From NCBI GenBank assembly GCA_941918925.1, contig OW799235.1, positions 47,532,491 to 47,596,490 of the forward strand: DNA of 64,000 nucleotides. The letters are read 5' to 3'. The notes beneath the pieces are model-generated. The model saw nothing but the letters and a program-made list of their open reading frames with translations, did no database searches and was not told where the DNA came from. The stretch comes from Phyto melanocephala. Its lineage: Eukaryota > Arthropoda > Insecta > Diptera > Rhinophoridae. The stretch's first letter is position 1; each line of letters opens with the position of its first letter. Shown piece after piece: positions 46,437 through 56,810 of the stretch. Made by a program: the position numbers and the translations under genes.

Positions 46437-46975
46437 TATACCCTTCACCTGTGGTGCACAAGGGTATATATAGCTTTGTCATTCCGTTTGTAATTTCTAC
46501 AATTTTCATTTCCGACCCCATAAAGTATATATTTTCTGAAAGCTTATGAATAGAGGAGTCGATTAAGCTCTGACCGTCTGTCCGTGTGTTGGTTGAAATC
46601 AACTTTTAGAAGCAACTATATGTTCCTCAGATCTGTATATGGTATCAATCTCTTGGAAATATCCAGGACTGAATCGCTATTGAAATTCAGCACAATCGCC
46701 CCATAACTTTCTGAGATATAAGCAAAAAACCACGACCACCTCGTTTTTTTCACAATTACAACAACAACATACATACATGTAAAAAACATACCAAACAAAA
46801 AAAATTACAAAAAAAAAAAAAATATTAAAAATAAGAAAAAAAAAAATAATAAAAAAAACTACAAAAAAAAAAATTTTTTAAAAAAATTTAAAAAAAATTT
46901 AAAAAAAAAATTTTTTAAAAAATTTAAAAAAAATATATAAAAAAAATTAAAATATAAATAATATATTAAATATGA
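46437..46975 (-). repeat. B-family repeat, inverted arm
   Basis: TATACCCTTCACCTGTGGTG through the A/T-only block to AATATTTAATATATTATTTA-type sequence. It is the reverse-complement of 47516-48082 at high similarity, including ACCACGACCACCTCG and the unusual A/T tract. The two arms make a potential hairpin of about 540 bp with a 540-bp loop. Confidence 0.8.
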
Positions 46976-47350
46976 CTAGTGACTTTGAACACCTTTTGTT
47001 AACAAATTATGTATTTAATACAAGAAAGAAGACAAAGAGATGACGCTGAGAGGTGAGAAGCAAAGAAATTCTCTCTGAGAGACAGTATGGTTAAAAGTAT
47101 AACATAAACAATTTCTTATACATAGGAAACAAATGTGTAAAGTCATATTATTTTTTTTGTATGGAAATTACTAACAAAAATTTTATGCATGCATAAAATA
47201 ATATGAAATAGTACAAATATGACTGATATGCAACCACTTTGAATTGGCCCATAATGTTTTGTAGAGTAGGTATATAAAAATATCCTTTATGGGATGCGTG
47301 GGACATTCCCTTATAACTATTATCGATAATAAAGAATTTTTCAAATTTAT
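46976..47350. other. Spacer between inverted arms
   Basis: More complex sequence (GACGCTGAGAGGTGAGAAGC near 47040); nothing recognised. Confidence 0.35.
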
Positions 47351-48082
47351 AACAAGTAACAGTGCTATATTCGGCCGTGCCGAATCTTATATACCCTTCA
47401 CAACGTGTAGTCATGCAATAACAATTGTTTGTATCACCATTCATCCCATATAAAATACGTGCATACGTACACGTTAGAATAAATGTGGCATCGAATCCCA
47501 GCTGAGCCAAAAAAATTTTATTTTATTTTATTTAATATATTATTTATATTTTATTTTTTTTTTAAATTTTTTTAAAAAATTTTTTTAGAAAAATTTTTTT
47601 AAATTTTTTTAAAAAATTTTTTTAAAATTTTTTTTTTGTAGTTTTTTTTATTATTTTTTTCTTATTTTTTATATTTTTTTTTTTGTAATTTTTTTTGTTT
47701 GGTATGTTTTTTACATGTATCTATGTATGTATGTTGTTGTTGTAATTGTGAAAAAAACGAGGTGGTCGTGGTTTTTTGCTCATATCTCAGAAAGTTATGG
47801 GGCGATTGTGCTGAATTTCAATAGCGATTCATTCCTGGATATTTCCAAGAGATTGATACCATATACAGATCTGAGGAACATATAATTGCTTCTAAAAGTT
47901 GATTTCAACCAACACACGGACAGACGGGCAGACGGACAGACGGTCAGGGCTTAATCGACTCCTCTATTCATAAGCTTTCAGAAAATATATACTTTATGGG
48001 GTCGGAAATGAAAATTGTAGAAATTACAAACGGAATGACAAAGCTATATATACCCTTGTGCACCACAGGTGAAGGGTATAAA
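47351..48082 (+). repeat. B-family repeat, full-length copy
   Basis: Starts AACAAGTAACAGTGCTATAT with the TTCGGCCGTGCCGAA palindrome, and ends CACCACAGGTGAAGGGTATA, itself containing a small palindrome (CACCACAGGTG). It shares its right 560 bp with the inverted arm 46437-46975. Confidence 0.8.
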
Positions 48083-48215
48083 AAAATTTTATTTTTGATC
48101 GAAAAAATAAAAGTCCAAAAATTACTTGTTTTTTTGATCAAAAAAATAAAAAGCAAACAATAACTTTTATTTTTGCTCAAAAAAATAATAATCAAAAAAT
48201 AACTTTTGATTAAAA
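48083..48215. repeat. Short A-rich tandem repeat
   Basis: Units of about 45 bp with ATAACTTTTATTTTTG and TCAAAAAAATAA. The same type resumes at 48995-49085 after the next B copy, so that copy probably landed inside it. Confidence 0.5.
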
Positions 48216-48990
48216 AACAAGTAAAAGCGCTATATTCGGCCGTGCCGAATCTTATATACCCTTCACAACGTGTAGTCATGCAATAACAGTAAATTCACGT
48301 ATGTATGTTAAAAAAACAAAAAAAAAAAAAAAATAAAAAAAAAATTTAAAAAAAAAAAATTTAAAAAAAAAATTAAAAAAAAAAAAATTATTATATACAT
48401 ATATAATATATATAAAACAAAAAAAAAATAAAAAAAAAATTAAAAAAAAAAAATAAAAAAAAATAATAATAAAAATATATATAATATATTAAATAAAAAA
48501 TAAAAAAAAAATTAAAAAAAAAAATTTTAAAAAAATTTAAAAAAAAATTTTTTTGCCTCAGCTGGGATTCGATGCCACGTTTTCTCTAACCAGTATACAC
48601 GTTTGTATGTATGTATGTTGTTGTTGTAATGTTGTTTTTATGAAAAGAAAATCGAGGTGGTCGTGGGTTTTTGCTCATATCTCAGTTGTTTATGTACCGA
48701 TGTTTCTGATTTTCAATACCGATCTACTCCCGAATATTTCTGATATTTTAATACCTTACCCGGGTCCAACCTATGTCGGGGGGCTTCAAAAAGTTGATTT
48801 CAACATACACACGGACAGACGGTCAGACGGACAGACGGACAGACGGACAGACGGTCAGGGCTTAATCGACTCCTCTATTCATAAGCTTTCAGAAAATATA
48901 TACTTTATGGGGTCGGAAATGAAAATTGTAGAAATTTCACACGGAATGACAAACCTATATATACCCTTTTTCACTGTGTGAAGGGTATAA
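48216..48990 (+). repeat. B-family repeat, full-length copy
   Basis: Module (TATTCGGCCGTGCCGAATCT), A/T-only middle 48310-48555, GAGGTGGTCGTGGGTTTTTG, five ACGGACAGACGG-type units (48818-48860) and end CACTGTGTGAAGGGTATAAT. Closest to the copy at 16394-17092. The long plus-strand frame across it is not a gene. Confidence 0.8.
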
Positions 48991-49559
48991 TAACAAGCAA
49001 AAGTAACTTTTATTTTTGATCAAAAAAATAAAAAACAAAAAATAACTTTTATTCTTGCTTGAAAAAATAAAAACCAAAATATTAAAAAGCAACATATTTT
49101 ATAATAGACTAATGCATAGGGATCAATATGGTATACTTGAATCCGTTTTCCGACATTTACTTCCTTTTTTGTTTTAAAATTTCAAAATAACTGTTATTTT
49201 CGGTCCCTGTTACTGAATACTGAATATAAAAATGGATGAAATTGTTGTTAACAATGCGATTATCGTTAAAATAAGTTAGTGAATCGCACTACTGTTTTTC
49301 ATGTATTCTTTTTTGCACCTCATTACAAGTTTATTTCAATGTTTGCCTCTAGTTTAAGATGTCGGTAAAGCATTTTTTGCAATTATGCAGTTGCCTTTTA
49401 TGTCAAATGTTGTTTGGAACAAGTTGGTAATAGTAAAAATATGGGAAAAACAGAGGCAGTTCCGACATACCTGAATGGGGTTGTGACATTTCGGGTGCAA
49501 GTTCTTCATGAGTAGATTACAAAACTAAAGCGGGTATATTCAGTTCTTTCTCAGGAGCG
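48991..49559. other. Unassigned AT-rich stretch
   Basis: After the tail of the short tandem repeat (to about 49085), no gene or repeat recognised. Confidence 0.4.
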
Positions 49560-50142
49560 GCGCTACAGGGGGTGGAATATGTTTATGATACCTTTGGTAT
49601 TTTCTACGTTTATAAAGTTAAAATTGTGAAATAAAGGATAATTGATTCAAGTTGAGAGTTAAAATGATATTGGAGACACAAAAAAAGCCTTTTCGCATTT
49701 TTATTGTACTCTTTGTATTTTTACGTTTGAAAACATAGATTCTTAAAATTAGTGTTTTTTATCCAAGATCTATTATTATGAACGACCAAAATTACTTTTC
49801 CTAATTTTTTTTGTATTTTGTATAAATAGAATTCTGAATGTAGATAATAGTAAACCAAGTGGAAGTTTTAGTGAAGGAAGAAATGTTTTTTTTATTATTT
49901 TAAGGGTAGTTTTTGCAAATTATAAATGTTAATTTTTAAAACTCAGTAGCATTGATCTTGCTTTTAGTTAGGAAATATATGCCCGATATATCCTTACTCT
50001 ACTTTTTATTTTTCTAGGTAAATTGAATCAGAGATACAATTTTTTATAAATAGAACCAAAAATATTAAATAATTAAAAATAGAACTTGAGTATTCAATAA
50101 ATAGTAAGAACTGCGCTATCGAAGTAGCGGGTTAAATGCTAG
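49560..50142 (+). mobile_element. Helitron 3'-end fragment
   Basis: Plus-strand counterpart of 31049-31560. It ends with the hairpin CGCTATCGAAGTAGCG, ten bases, then CTAG at 50139-50142 followed by T. The stem CGCTA/TAGCG is perfect here. It carries only about one satellite-like monomer at its left edge, so the array expansion is specific to the big copy. Confidence 0.8.
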
Positions 50143-50339
50143 TAGTCTATAAATTCAAACATAACGTACATTTTTCTAATTTTTTTTTTTTATTAATTTT
50201 ACTAAATTAATTTGTGTTTTATAAATTATTATTATAAAAAGTTATATTTTTGTTTTTTTTATCAAAAAAATCTTAATTTTTTAAAATTTAACTTAGTTAA
50301 CAGAGTGTGGAATGTAGTTAACTTTGATGTGGGACGTAT

Positions 50340-51074
50340 TTAACATTGCAGTGTCACGCCCATAAAAAATGTTATTATTTTCAGCTACTTGAACTTCACC
50401 GATTTTTCTGAAACTTTGCACACATTTTAAGCTGCCATGATTATACAGTCTCGTGATTAGAAAAGTGGGCAGTGCCACGCCCATAAAAAAAGTTATAATT
50501 TTCAGCTACTTGAACTTTACCGATTTTTCTGAAACTTTGCACACATTTTGAGCTGTCATGACTATACAGTTTCATGATTAGAAAAGTTGGCAGTGCCACA
50601 CCCATAAAAAAAAGTTATAATTTTTAGCTTCTCGCAGTTGACCAATTTGTCTGAAACTTTGCACACATATTGAGCTGTCATGACTATATAATTTCGTAAT
50701 TAGAAAAGTGGGCAGTGCCACCCCCATAAGTTATTATTTTCAGCTATTTCCACGCATTCCAATGGTTCCCTCCGATTTGCCTTTCAATTTCAGGCGACTA
50801 CAGTTTCCAGTTCGCCTTGCCTTCGCTTACACCATCAACAAAGCACAGGGAATTTGAAAAATGCTTTTCACATGGCCAGCTGTACGTCGCATGCTCCATA
50901 GTGGAAACACCAAAAAATTTTTTCATTTTTACAGCAAATGGAAAAACCAAAAATATTGTACACCCACTTGCACTACAATAAAAATCAATAAAATATTTTT
51001 AATATATTCAATTAAAATTCAAAATGCAGTTTTATTCAATAAGGGGCTTAACAACGCGCGCCGGGCTTGCCTAG
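50340..51074 (+). mobile_element. Helitron 3' part with minisatellite and helicase tail
   Basis: Three to four units of the 120-bp minisatellite also found at 5185-5760, then the helicase C-terminal relic. The 3' end, AACGCGCGCCGGGCTTGCCTAG, has CTAG at 51071-51074 before T. The 5' end is missing. It links the non-coding Helitron at 4959-5847 to a Rep/Hel-encoding parent family. Confidence 0.85.
50756..50981 (+). pseudogene. Helitron helicase C-terminal relic
   Basis: Reads [20 protein letters not shown] then [12 protein letters not shown] and a TGA (50855-50857). After a frameshift it continues CFSHGQLYVACS and NGKTKNIVHPLALQ to a TAA at 50979-50981. [16 protein letters not shown] and GQLYVACS are the last conserved helicase motifs of Helitron RepHel proteins (PIF1-like), and the terminal stop matches the family's end. 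Only the last 75 or so codons remain. Confidence 0.85.
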
Positions 51075-51239
51075 TATATTCATAAAATATAAAATAAATA
51101 TGTCTTTTCAACTTGGCATCACAAACTATATTGGCTAATCGTCTAATACACCAGTTACCAACTTATTTTTGTAATAACAATATTGTCAACTTATCACTAA
51201 TAACATTAACATACTTACTGCAGTTTTATATGATATTGA

Positions 51240-52597
51240 AACACTTGCTGGCCGACCACTCGAACGATGACCAAAGTTGAATTACAACATTGTATCTTGT
51301 CTAAAAATGGCTCTAAATTTTGAAAGCTAGGTATGAAACTTTCTCCTTTATTAAGCAAGTTGATTTCTCTTCTGAATGATGTTTAGGATTCTTTAAAATG
51401 ATGAATTTCTTTAGAGGTTACAAAGATATTAAGATTTTGTTTGTTGAAGACTCAATAAATGTAGGCGATAATGAGAAAGAAAGAATTTACGACGAATGGT
51501 AAGAAATTAATGAATTGCCAATTGGTTCGACGACGACAGTTGCTTTGAGTAAAATTTTTGTAATTTCTGGTAGTAGTCATATATTTTAAATTTCTATCTT
51601 TCGTCAACTTGCTAAAACTTAGGACCAGTAAACAATGTTGTACTATTCGATTTTAATATTTTATTGTAAGATTACACGACAATGCACAATATGAACGTTT
51701 AGTGTTCACACTGCCACCAACAATCCAACCGAGAGATGTGTTAATGAGACTCGGTAATAAATTCCCGAGAGAAATTATGCCGTCAAAAAGTAACTTGATG
51801 AAAATCTCAGAAATAATTAAAATAAAATATGTTGAGATATATTCAATTGCGGGTCTGCTAGTTCAATGTCATTAAGAATGTTCCAATTGGTTGCCTTAAT
51901 ATGTTCAGCTGAATCTTGAGACGAAATAGAACTTGTAACCAAAAAAAATGTTGTCTATTCAAATTCAGATACACTAGGCTTGAAAGTGACTGTACCATTT
52001 ATTTCATCTGAGTTCAAATGTCAGAAATCCCAAAAATTTCTTGAAACGTTTTGTTTTTTTAACGAATACGATTTACAGCTTCATGCGGAATAAAATTTAT
52101 AACGTGTGGAAGGAAATTTATGTGACGAATACATTTGAAAAATCAATATTAAGAAATTAAACAAGATAACCTTTTCTAAGGCAATTTATGCAAAGCTTTG
52201 AACTTTTAACAAAATCAAAACGACGTACGGCCCTTTGTTCCAACTTGGAACCATAGGAATCAATATATATAAAACGACGTACTATAGAACAAATAGACAA
52301 ATAGCTAGAACAGCTTCCAATAAAATTATCTTTTGATTTACAGTATTCACAAAGTGCACTCAAAACTACGAAAGTTGATCCTGTATATTTTGAGATTTGC
52401 TTGGATTTGTAATCTGATGAGTGTGTTTCTGTAGAACGGCTTGCGAGAAACTGGCAACGACGACTTAGAATTAGTTGCACTGATTCCACCATGGCAGGGA
52501 CTTGCAATTTTGTTGATGGATGTTTTTGGAATCTCCATACATTTTCAAAAACAATATGAATGATGATTGAATTCATCACAACAAATTCATAACCCAA
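51240..52597 (-). pseudogene. BEL/Pao retrotransposon Gag-Pol relic
   Basis: On the minus strand the right part encodes a Gag zinc-knuckle region of BEL type (LCEYCKSKDNFIGSC, then RFDFVKSSKLCINCLRKGYL, 52160-52380). Further left comes the end of a BEL protease (NDIELADPQLNISQHI and LINTSLGWIVGG, 51730-51900). After it lies a phrase like the integrase N-terminus (FQNLEPFLDK...VIVRVVGQQ, about 51245-51330). The order is right for BEL, but reverse transcriptase and most else are deleted and stops are frequent. No LTRs were found. Confidence 0.6.
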
Positions 52598-53653
52598 AAA
52601 AAGAAAATAACTACGAAGAGGCTAAACATTTTTAAGAATTGAGTTGATATGATCGATAGTAATTAATGATTTGTTATCATATCTTTCGACTATGCCATCT
52701 AAGTCAGTGATCAGCTTTAAATCGGCTTTTCAATATTCATAGTGAGTCATAAAATTTGAGTATAAGTGCGTATAGATCATTAAAATTTTACTGAGCTAAC
52801 ACACAATGAACATAATTACTACGTCGTACTTATATTTATAGCGTTCCATATTTATATCATTTGCAAGACTACTCACGTTGATTCATATTTTTAAGAAACT
52901 ACTTATCTTCATAAAATGATGCAAGTTGACTCAACAACAAACACATAAACAGCTCCCATTTGTATGAAGAATAAACAATGTTGCCAGGTCGGAGAGTGAA
53001 AGATATTTTTTGGCCGCCAGAAAATTTGCAATGTTGTAATGTGTAATATACAATTTTTGCAAGTATCACTATTTAATTCTTAAATAAATGCAACTGATTA
53101 TGACCTTTAGGCTAAGTTTTGATTGGCTCCTATAATAAGAGGTAAACAATAACAGTTATTTTGTGGTTTTTATTTTTATGATTAAATTTTTTGCAGCAAA
53201 TTAAAAAACTGCACACTTAAATTTGAAAGATAATACGCAAAAACAAAATCTCTTAAACAGACGTCAAAGCAAGCACTTTATTTTTGCTTGTTGTTTTTGT
53301 ATTATTTTGTTAAATTTAAATTGTCTATTTTTTTAAACAATCCACAATTATTATGGTGAATGCCAAATTGTTATCTGGCAAGCCTAGTTAAAACACACAA
53401 CTTCATAATGACTACGCGAGTCATACGTGCTTTTGGTTTTTTTTTTGCTTTTTATTTTTATATGTTGATGAATATGAGTATTGTAAGTACCTTTCATTTA
53501 AAAGTGCGTATAAGTAGTGAAGACTTTTCAATAAGTTTGAATGCGTATAAATCAACGAAATAATGAATAATGATTCAAATTGACTTACTTAAAGTTTGAT
53601 TCAACAACTTGAAATGGTTGTATGAATGTCAATGCTTAGCCAGTTAAAGGAGC
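52598..53653. other. Unassigned stretch
   Basis: No recognised coding region, repeat or inverted ends. Confidence 0.4.
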
Positions 53654-53935
53654 TAATACACGGCATGTTTTTTACATCCGACTTGTCAAATTCTCCATTG
53701 CTAATACGAACATGTCGTGTGTTACCTTTAAAACATTACTTCTGTTTAAAATACATTTGTTAAGACATCTGACAAAATTTCAATTAGAGCGCGCTCTTTT
53801 TTCTTCTGTCAGCCGTTGGTAGAAATCTCTGCTGCTGCAAAGCAGTCAGCGTAAAAGTACAATTTTGACGGACATGTAGATTTACATATGTCTCACACAT
53901 TTTAAAGTCAGATGTAAAAAACATGCCGTGTATTA
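53654..53935. mobile_element. MITE with about 35-bp inverted repeats, copy 2
   Basis: Ends TAATACACGGCATGTTTTTT and the inverse AAAAAACATGCCGTGTATTA. Interior shared with 1920-2195 (ACCTTTAAAACATTACTTCT, AATTTTGACGGACATGTAGA). The terminal match is better here than in copy 1. Confidence 0.85.
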
Positions 53936-54119
53936 TAGCCTTAAGTAAATAATAAAATTTGTTAATTGTAGGTATTCTTTAACCAAAGTATTAAACGTAT
54001 TTAAAATCGAGAAAACCTCGAATACTTCCCGTCGAATTTGAGTAATTTAATTAAGGGCAATCGGTTTTGATATGACATTAATATTTGATTTATATTCCAA
54101 AGGCTTTGTTCAATATCAC

Positions 54120-54360
54120 TACATTATTTTTCATTGAAATTGAGAAAATTCCAAATGAAATTGCGAAAATTCCAATTGAAATTCAGAATTTCAATTTGAA
54201 ATTGAGAAAATTCCAAATGAAATTAATAATTTCAATGTGTAATTGAGAAAATCCCAATTGAAAATGAGAATTTCAAAATGGAATTGCGAAAATTCCAAAT
54301 GAAATTGAGAAATTTTAATTTGAAATTGAGAATATACCAAATGAAATTGAGAAAATGAGA
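54120..54360. repeat. Minisatellite of about 17 bp
   Basis: Around a dozen imperfect units of GAAATTGAGAAAATTCCAAAT. The minus-strand open frame with repeated ISQFHLEFSQFH comes from this repeat and is not a gene. Confidence 0.75.
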
Positions 54361-54439
54361 AAATAAATTTATATATAAAAATCTTATTTAATTTTTGATA
54401 ACACATTATACATTATTATATTATTGTCTAGTAAAAAAA

Positions 54440-54810
54440 CAAAAAAGAACCAATGCAGACTCGTGAAACGTTCTTGTGTGCTGTATACCTCTACTGCAAT
54501 CTCCGGTAGTAATACATGTTTTTGAATCATTAATAACCTTTTCTAAAAAGGCAAGGCTCTGCTTTCCTACATTTGGGGGACTTACGTTCGGTACATTCAT
54601 CTTTGCTTTAACATTTTTTTTGGACCAAATACTTTCAATTTGGTTAAGCATGAGTAGGGGTTCAATCGTAAAAGTGTGGCCGGAGTGTTTTTAAAAATAA
54701 ATTTTAGGCGATTGTGGCATGCAGCATTGTCACAAACCAATACAAGCTCCGATAACTCAATCCCTAACTCTTCCCACCTATTAAGACCAACTCATTTGCG
54801 CTGTCAGCTC
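54440..54810 (-). pseudogene. IS630/Tc1-type transposase relic
   Basis: Minus strand: WEELGIELSELVLVCDNAAC then HNRLKFIFKNTPATLLRLNP, a DDE core with the second Asp (CDNAACH). A shifted frame follows: MLNQIESIWSKKNVKAKMNV, with the final Glu in NQIESIW, and a tail to 54421. The first Asp and DNA-binding part are missing. The 36-bp phrase at 54833-54870, also found at 45752, may be the element's end. Confidence 0.65.
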
Positions 54811-55007
54811 TAAACGAATCTCTACGACTCACAGAGGAGTATTTGACCTGAAAAGCTGGCCAAAATTTTAAAACGTGTTTTTTGAATTTAAAGTTTTAGT
54901 TTTTTGATAGTTTTGGGTGTAGTATGATATAAAAAGTCTAGTGGCAGATTTTAAAAAAATTACACTGCGCAACAAAAGTACACTGCGCAACAAAAAAATT
55001 TGTCTAC

Positions 55008-55430
55008 CCTAAAAATAAAAGTATGTGGACTATATGGATTTTGATGCCCTTAATTCAAATCTGTTTTCTGTTTTTCTCCAGTACGAAAGGATTTTCTTTT
55101 AAAGGCATATTCCCCCCCTAAATCGTTGGGTTTCCAAATATATTTTGTCATAACGGGTTCTCAAATTTTAATAGAAGAAGGATCGGAAGATGCACCGGAA
55201 AATTCTGCTTAAACTAACCAAACACATTTCTTTTTAATCTATTACTATTTCGGAATTATTAAAAATTTAATGGCGGAAAAATTTTTTTTTTTTAAATTCG
55301 TCAAATTTTATGTTTTTAAAATGCAATAAAAAATTAAAGAACCAAAAAGTTTAAATTTTAAGGATTTTTCCAAAAGCTACATTCCTAAGGAATAAATAAG
55401 GAATAATGTTGATTTTAAAGATTTAAACAT
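55008..55430 (+). repeat. Solo terminal repeat of the family X copy 3 type
   Basis: TATGTGGACTATATGGATTT begins a segment homologous to the left inverted repeat at 56811-57240, including CGGAATTATTAAAAA and AATTCGT phrases, with a different stretch in the middle. No partner or gene is seen on the far side, where the Penelope relic starts. Confidence 0.6.
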
Positions 55431-55548
55431 TCTTGACGGACTGTATGTACATCCAAACATATGATTTATGGTTTAATTAAAAAAAAATTTTATACAAAAT
55501 ATATTTTATATTATTATTCGACCTTTTGATATTAAATGTCTTAAGATA

Positions 55549-55634
55549 ATTGTTGAGCTCGAGGTCTTTTGATCTTAAAATAATTTATCTAAACTTTGCC
55601 AATATTTCGATATTCTTTGAATATCATCTTCGGG
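55549..55634 (-). ncRNA. Hammerhead-like motif at the Penelope-like element end
   Basis: Minus strand: CCGAAGAT, stem GATATTC-AAA-GAATATC, then GAAATATTGGC (55598-55634). This is the CTGAAGA...GAAA layout of the minimal hammerhead motifs known from Penelope-like elements, with U4 changed to C and one extra base before the stem. The terminal AAAGACCTCGAGCTC follows. Self-cleavage is doubtful, given the C4. Confidence 0.5.
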
Positions 55635-55872
55635 GCCATATATTATTTAAAAAAACGAAACGTACAACTTTCAAAACATTATGAACATATAAAAAACTAA
55701 ATATATTCACAATACATTAAAGGCAGCAAATGAAAAACATAAAACAAATATGATACTGCATTAAACAAAAACCTATTACGGATAATTCGCAATAAACATT
55801 TATCAAATACAACATAAACCATAAATATTATACGTCATTCCTCTTTGACATCAATTAATGTACTAATCTTTC

Positions 55873-56574
55873 TTAAACATTATTAAAAGTATTAAATTTT
55901 GCTTTTTGTTTTTTAATCAAATGTCTATAGCTTTGAGCGCAGTTCTCAGTGTCAATTTTAAAATTCATTCTCTTTTCTGTAGGTACGTTTAAAATGTGCA
56001 GCATCTCCAACATGTAACGGCGCTTGTAATTTGTCTCTGATTGCAGTACTCTTACTCTATCAAAATCGGGAGAGTGTTTATTTTTTGCACAGTGGGACGT
56101 GAGTGCCGTTTTTTGCGTATTATTATTTCCTAACTTTTGATCAGATTTGTGTGCCGATAAACGTGTTTTCAGTCTATTTTTAGTAGTACCTATATATACT
56201 TTTTCACATTTCTCAAGTCCTTTTCCATTGCAGGGTATCTCATATATTAGGTTGGCTTTATCCAAAAACGGTATTTTGTCCTTAGTCTTGCTGAATATGT
56301 TTCCTAATTTTCGGTGTATTTTGTGAGCCATTTTAAAGAGTTTTCCATTAAATAGTGTTGATTTTTCCATCCTTTCCGACAATTCTGGAACATAAGCTAA
56401 GGACTTATAATTGTATTTTTCCTCCTCCTTTTTTACCATTGTACTACAATTTTCCACCTTGTCTTTCTCAACGTCCTTTATAAGTTTAAAAACTAGTCTT
56501 ACCGAAAAACTATTATCAAGTAAAATACTTTTTATCCTCCTAATATTTTCGTCATAAAACTGGATATCGCTCAA
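55873..56574 (-). pseudogene. Penelope-like element, GIY-YIG endonuclease end
   Basis: Open frame of 233 codons. The first 60 residues look like the end of a Penelope reverse transcriptase (DENIRRIKSILLDNSFSVRL). A linker and the endonuclease follow: LIYEIPCNGKGLEKCEKVYI, GTTKNRLKTRLSAHKSD, then TSHCAKNKHSPDFDRVRVLQ and YKRRYMLEMLHI. CEKVYIG is the GIY-YIG signature; the Arg of RLKTRLSAH and the Glu of YMLEMLHI are in place. The frame starts without an ATG because the element is truncated upstream. In these retroelements the domain nicks target DNA. Its 3' end with the hammerhead-like motif lies 240 bp downstream. Confidence 0.85.
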
Positions 56575-56810
56575 ATTGAGGACTCTCCTAATAAAATTTT
56601 GGGCCGTGTTTTAAAAAAAAAAATTTTTTTTGAATTGTAAGGCTCTTATAAAACAGTTTTTTTTAATGGGAAAAAATGCTTTATTAGAAAGGGTCCGCCA
56701 TCTAACGTTTTTTTTTAAACTAGTGCTTATTTCGTGAATGGTAACACTTAGCTCATGTCTGATTTGACAGATAACACTTCTCAGCAGCAAAATCCTCCAT
56801 TAAATAAAAC

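Noticed and set aside
48553..48981. 142-codon plus-strand frame
   Set aside because: Lies entirely in a B-family repeat; the same region is broken in the other copies.
53360..53563. 67-codon plus-strand frame
   Set aside because: No recognisable domain, no splice context, AT-rich chance frame.
54191..54406. 71-codon frame with repeated ISQFHLEFSQFH
   Set aside because: Translation of a 17-bp minisatellite.
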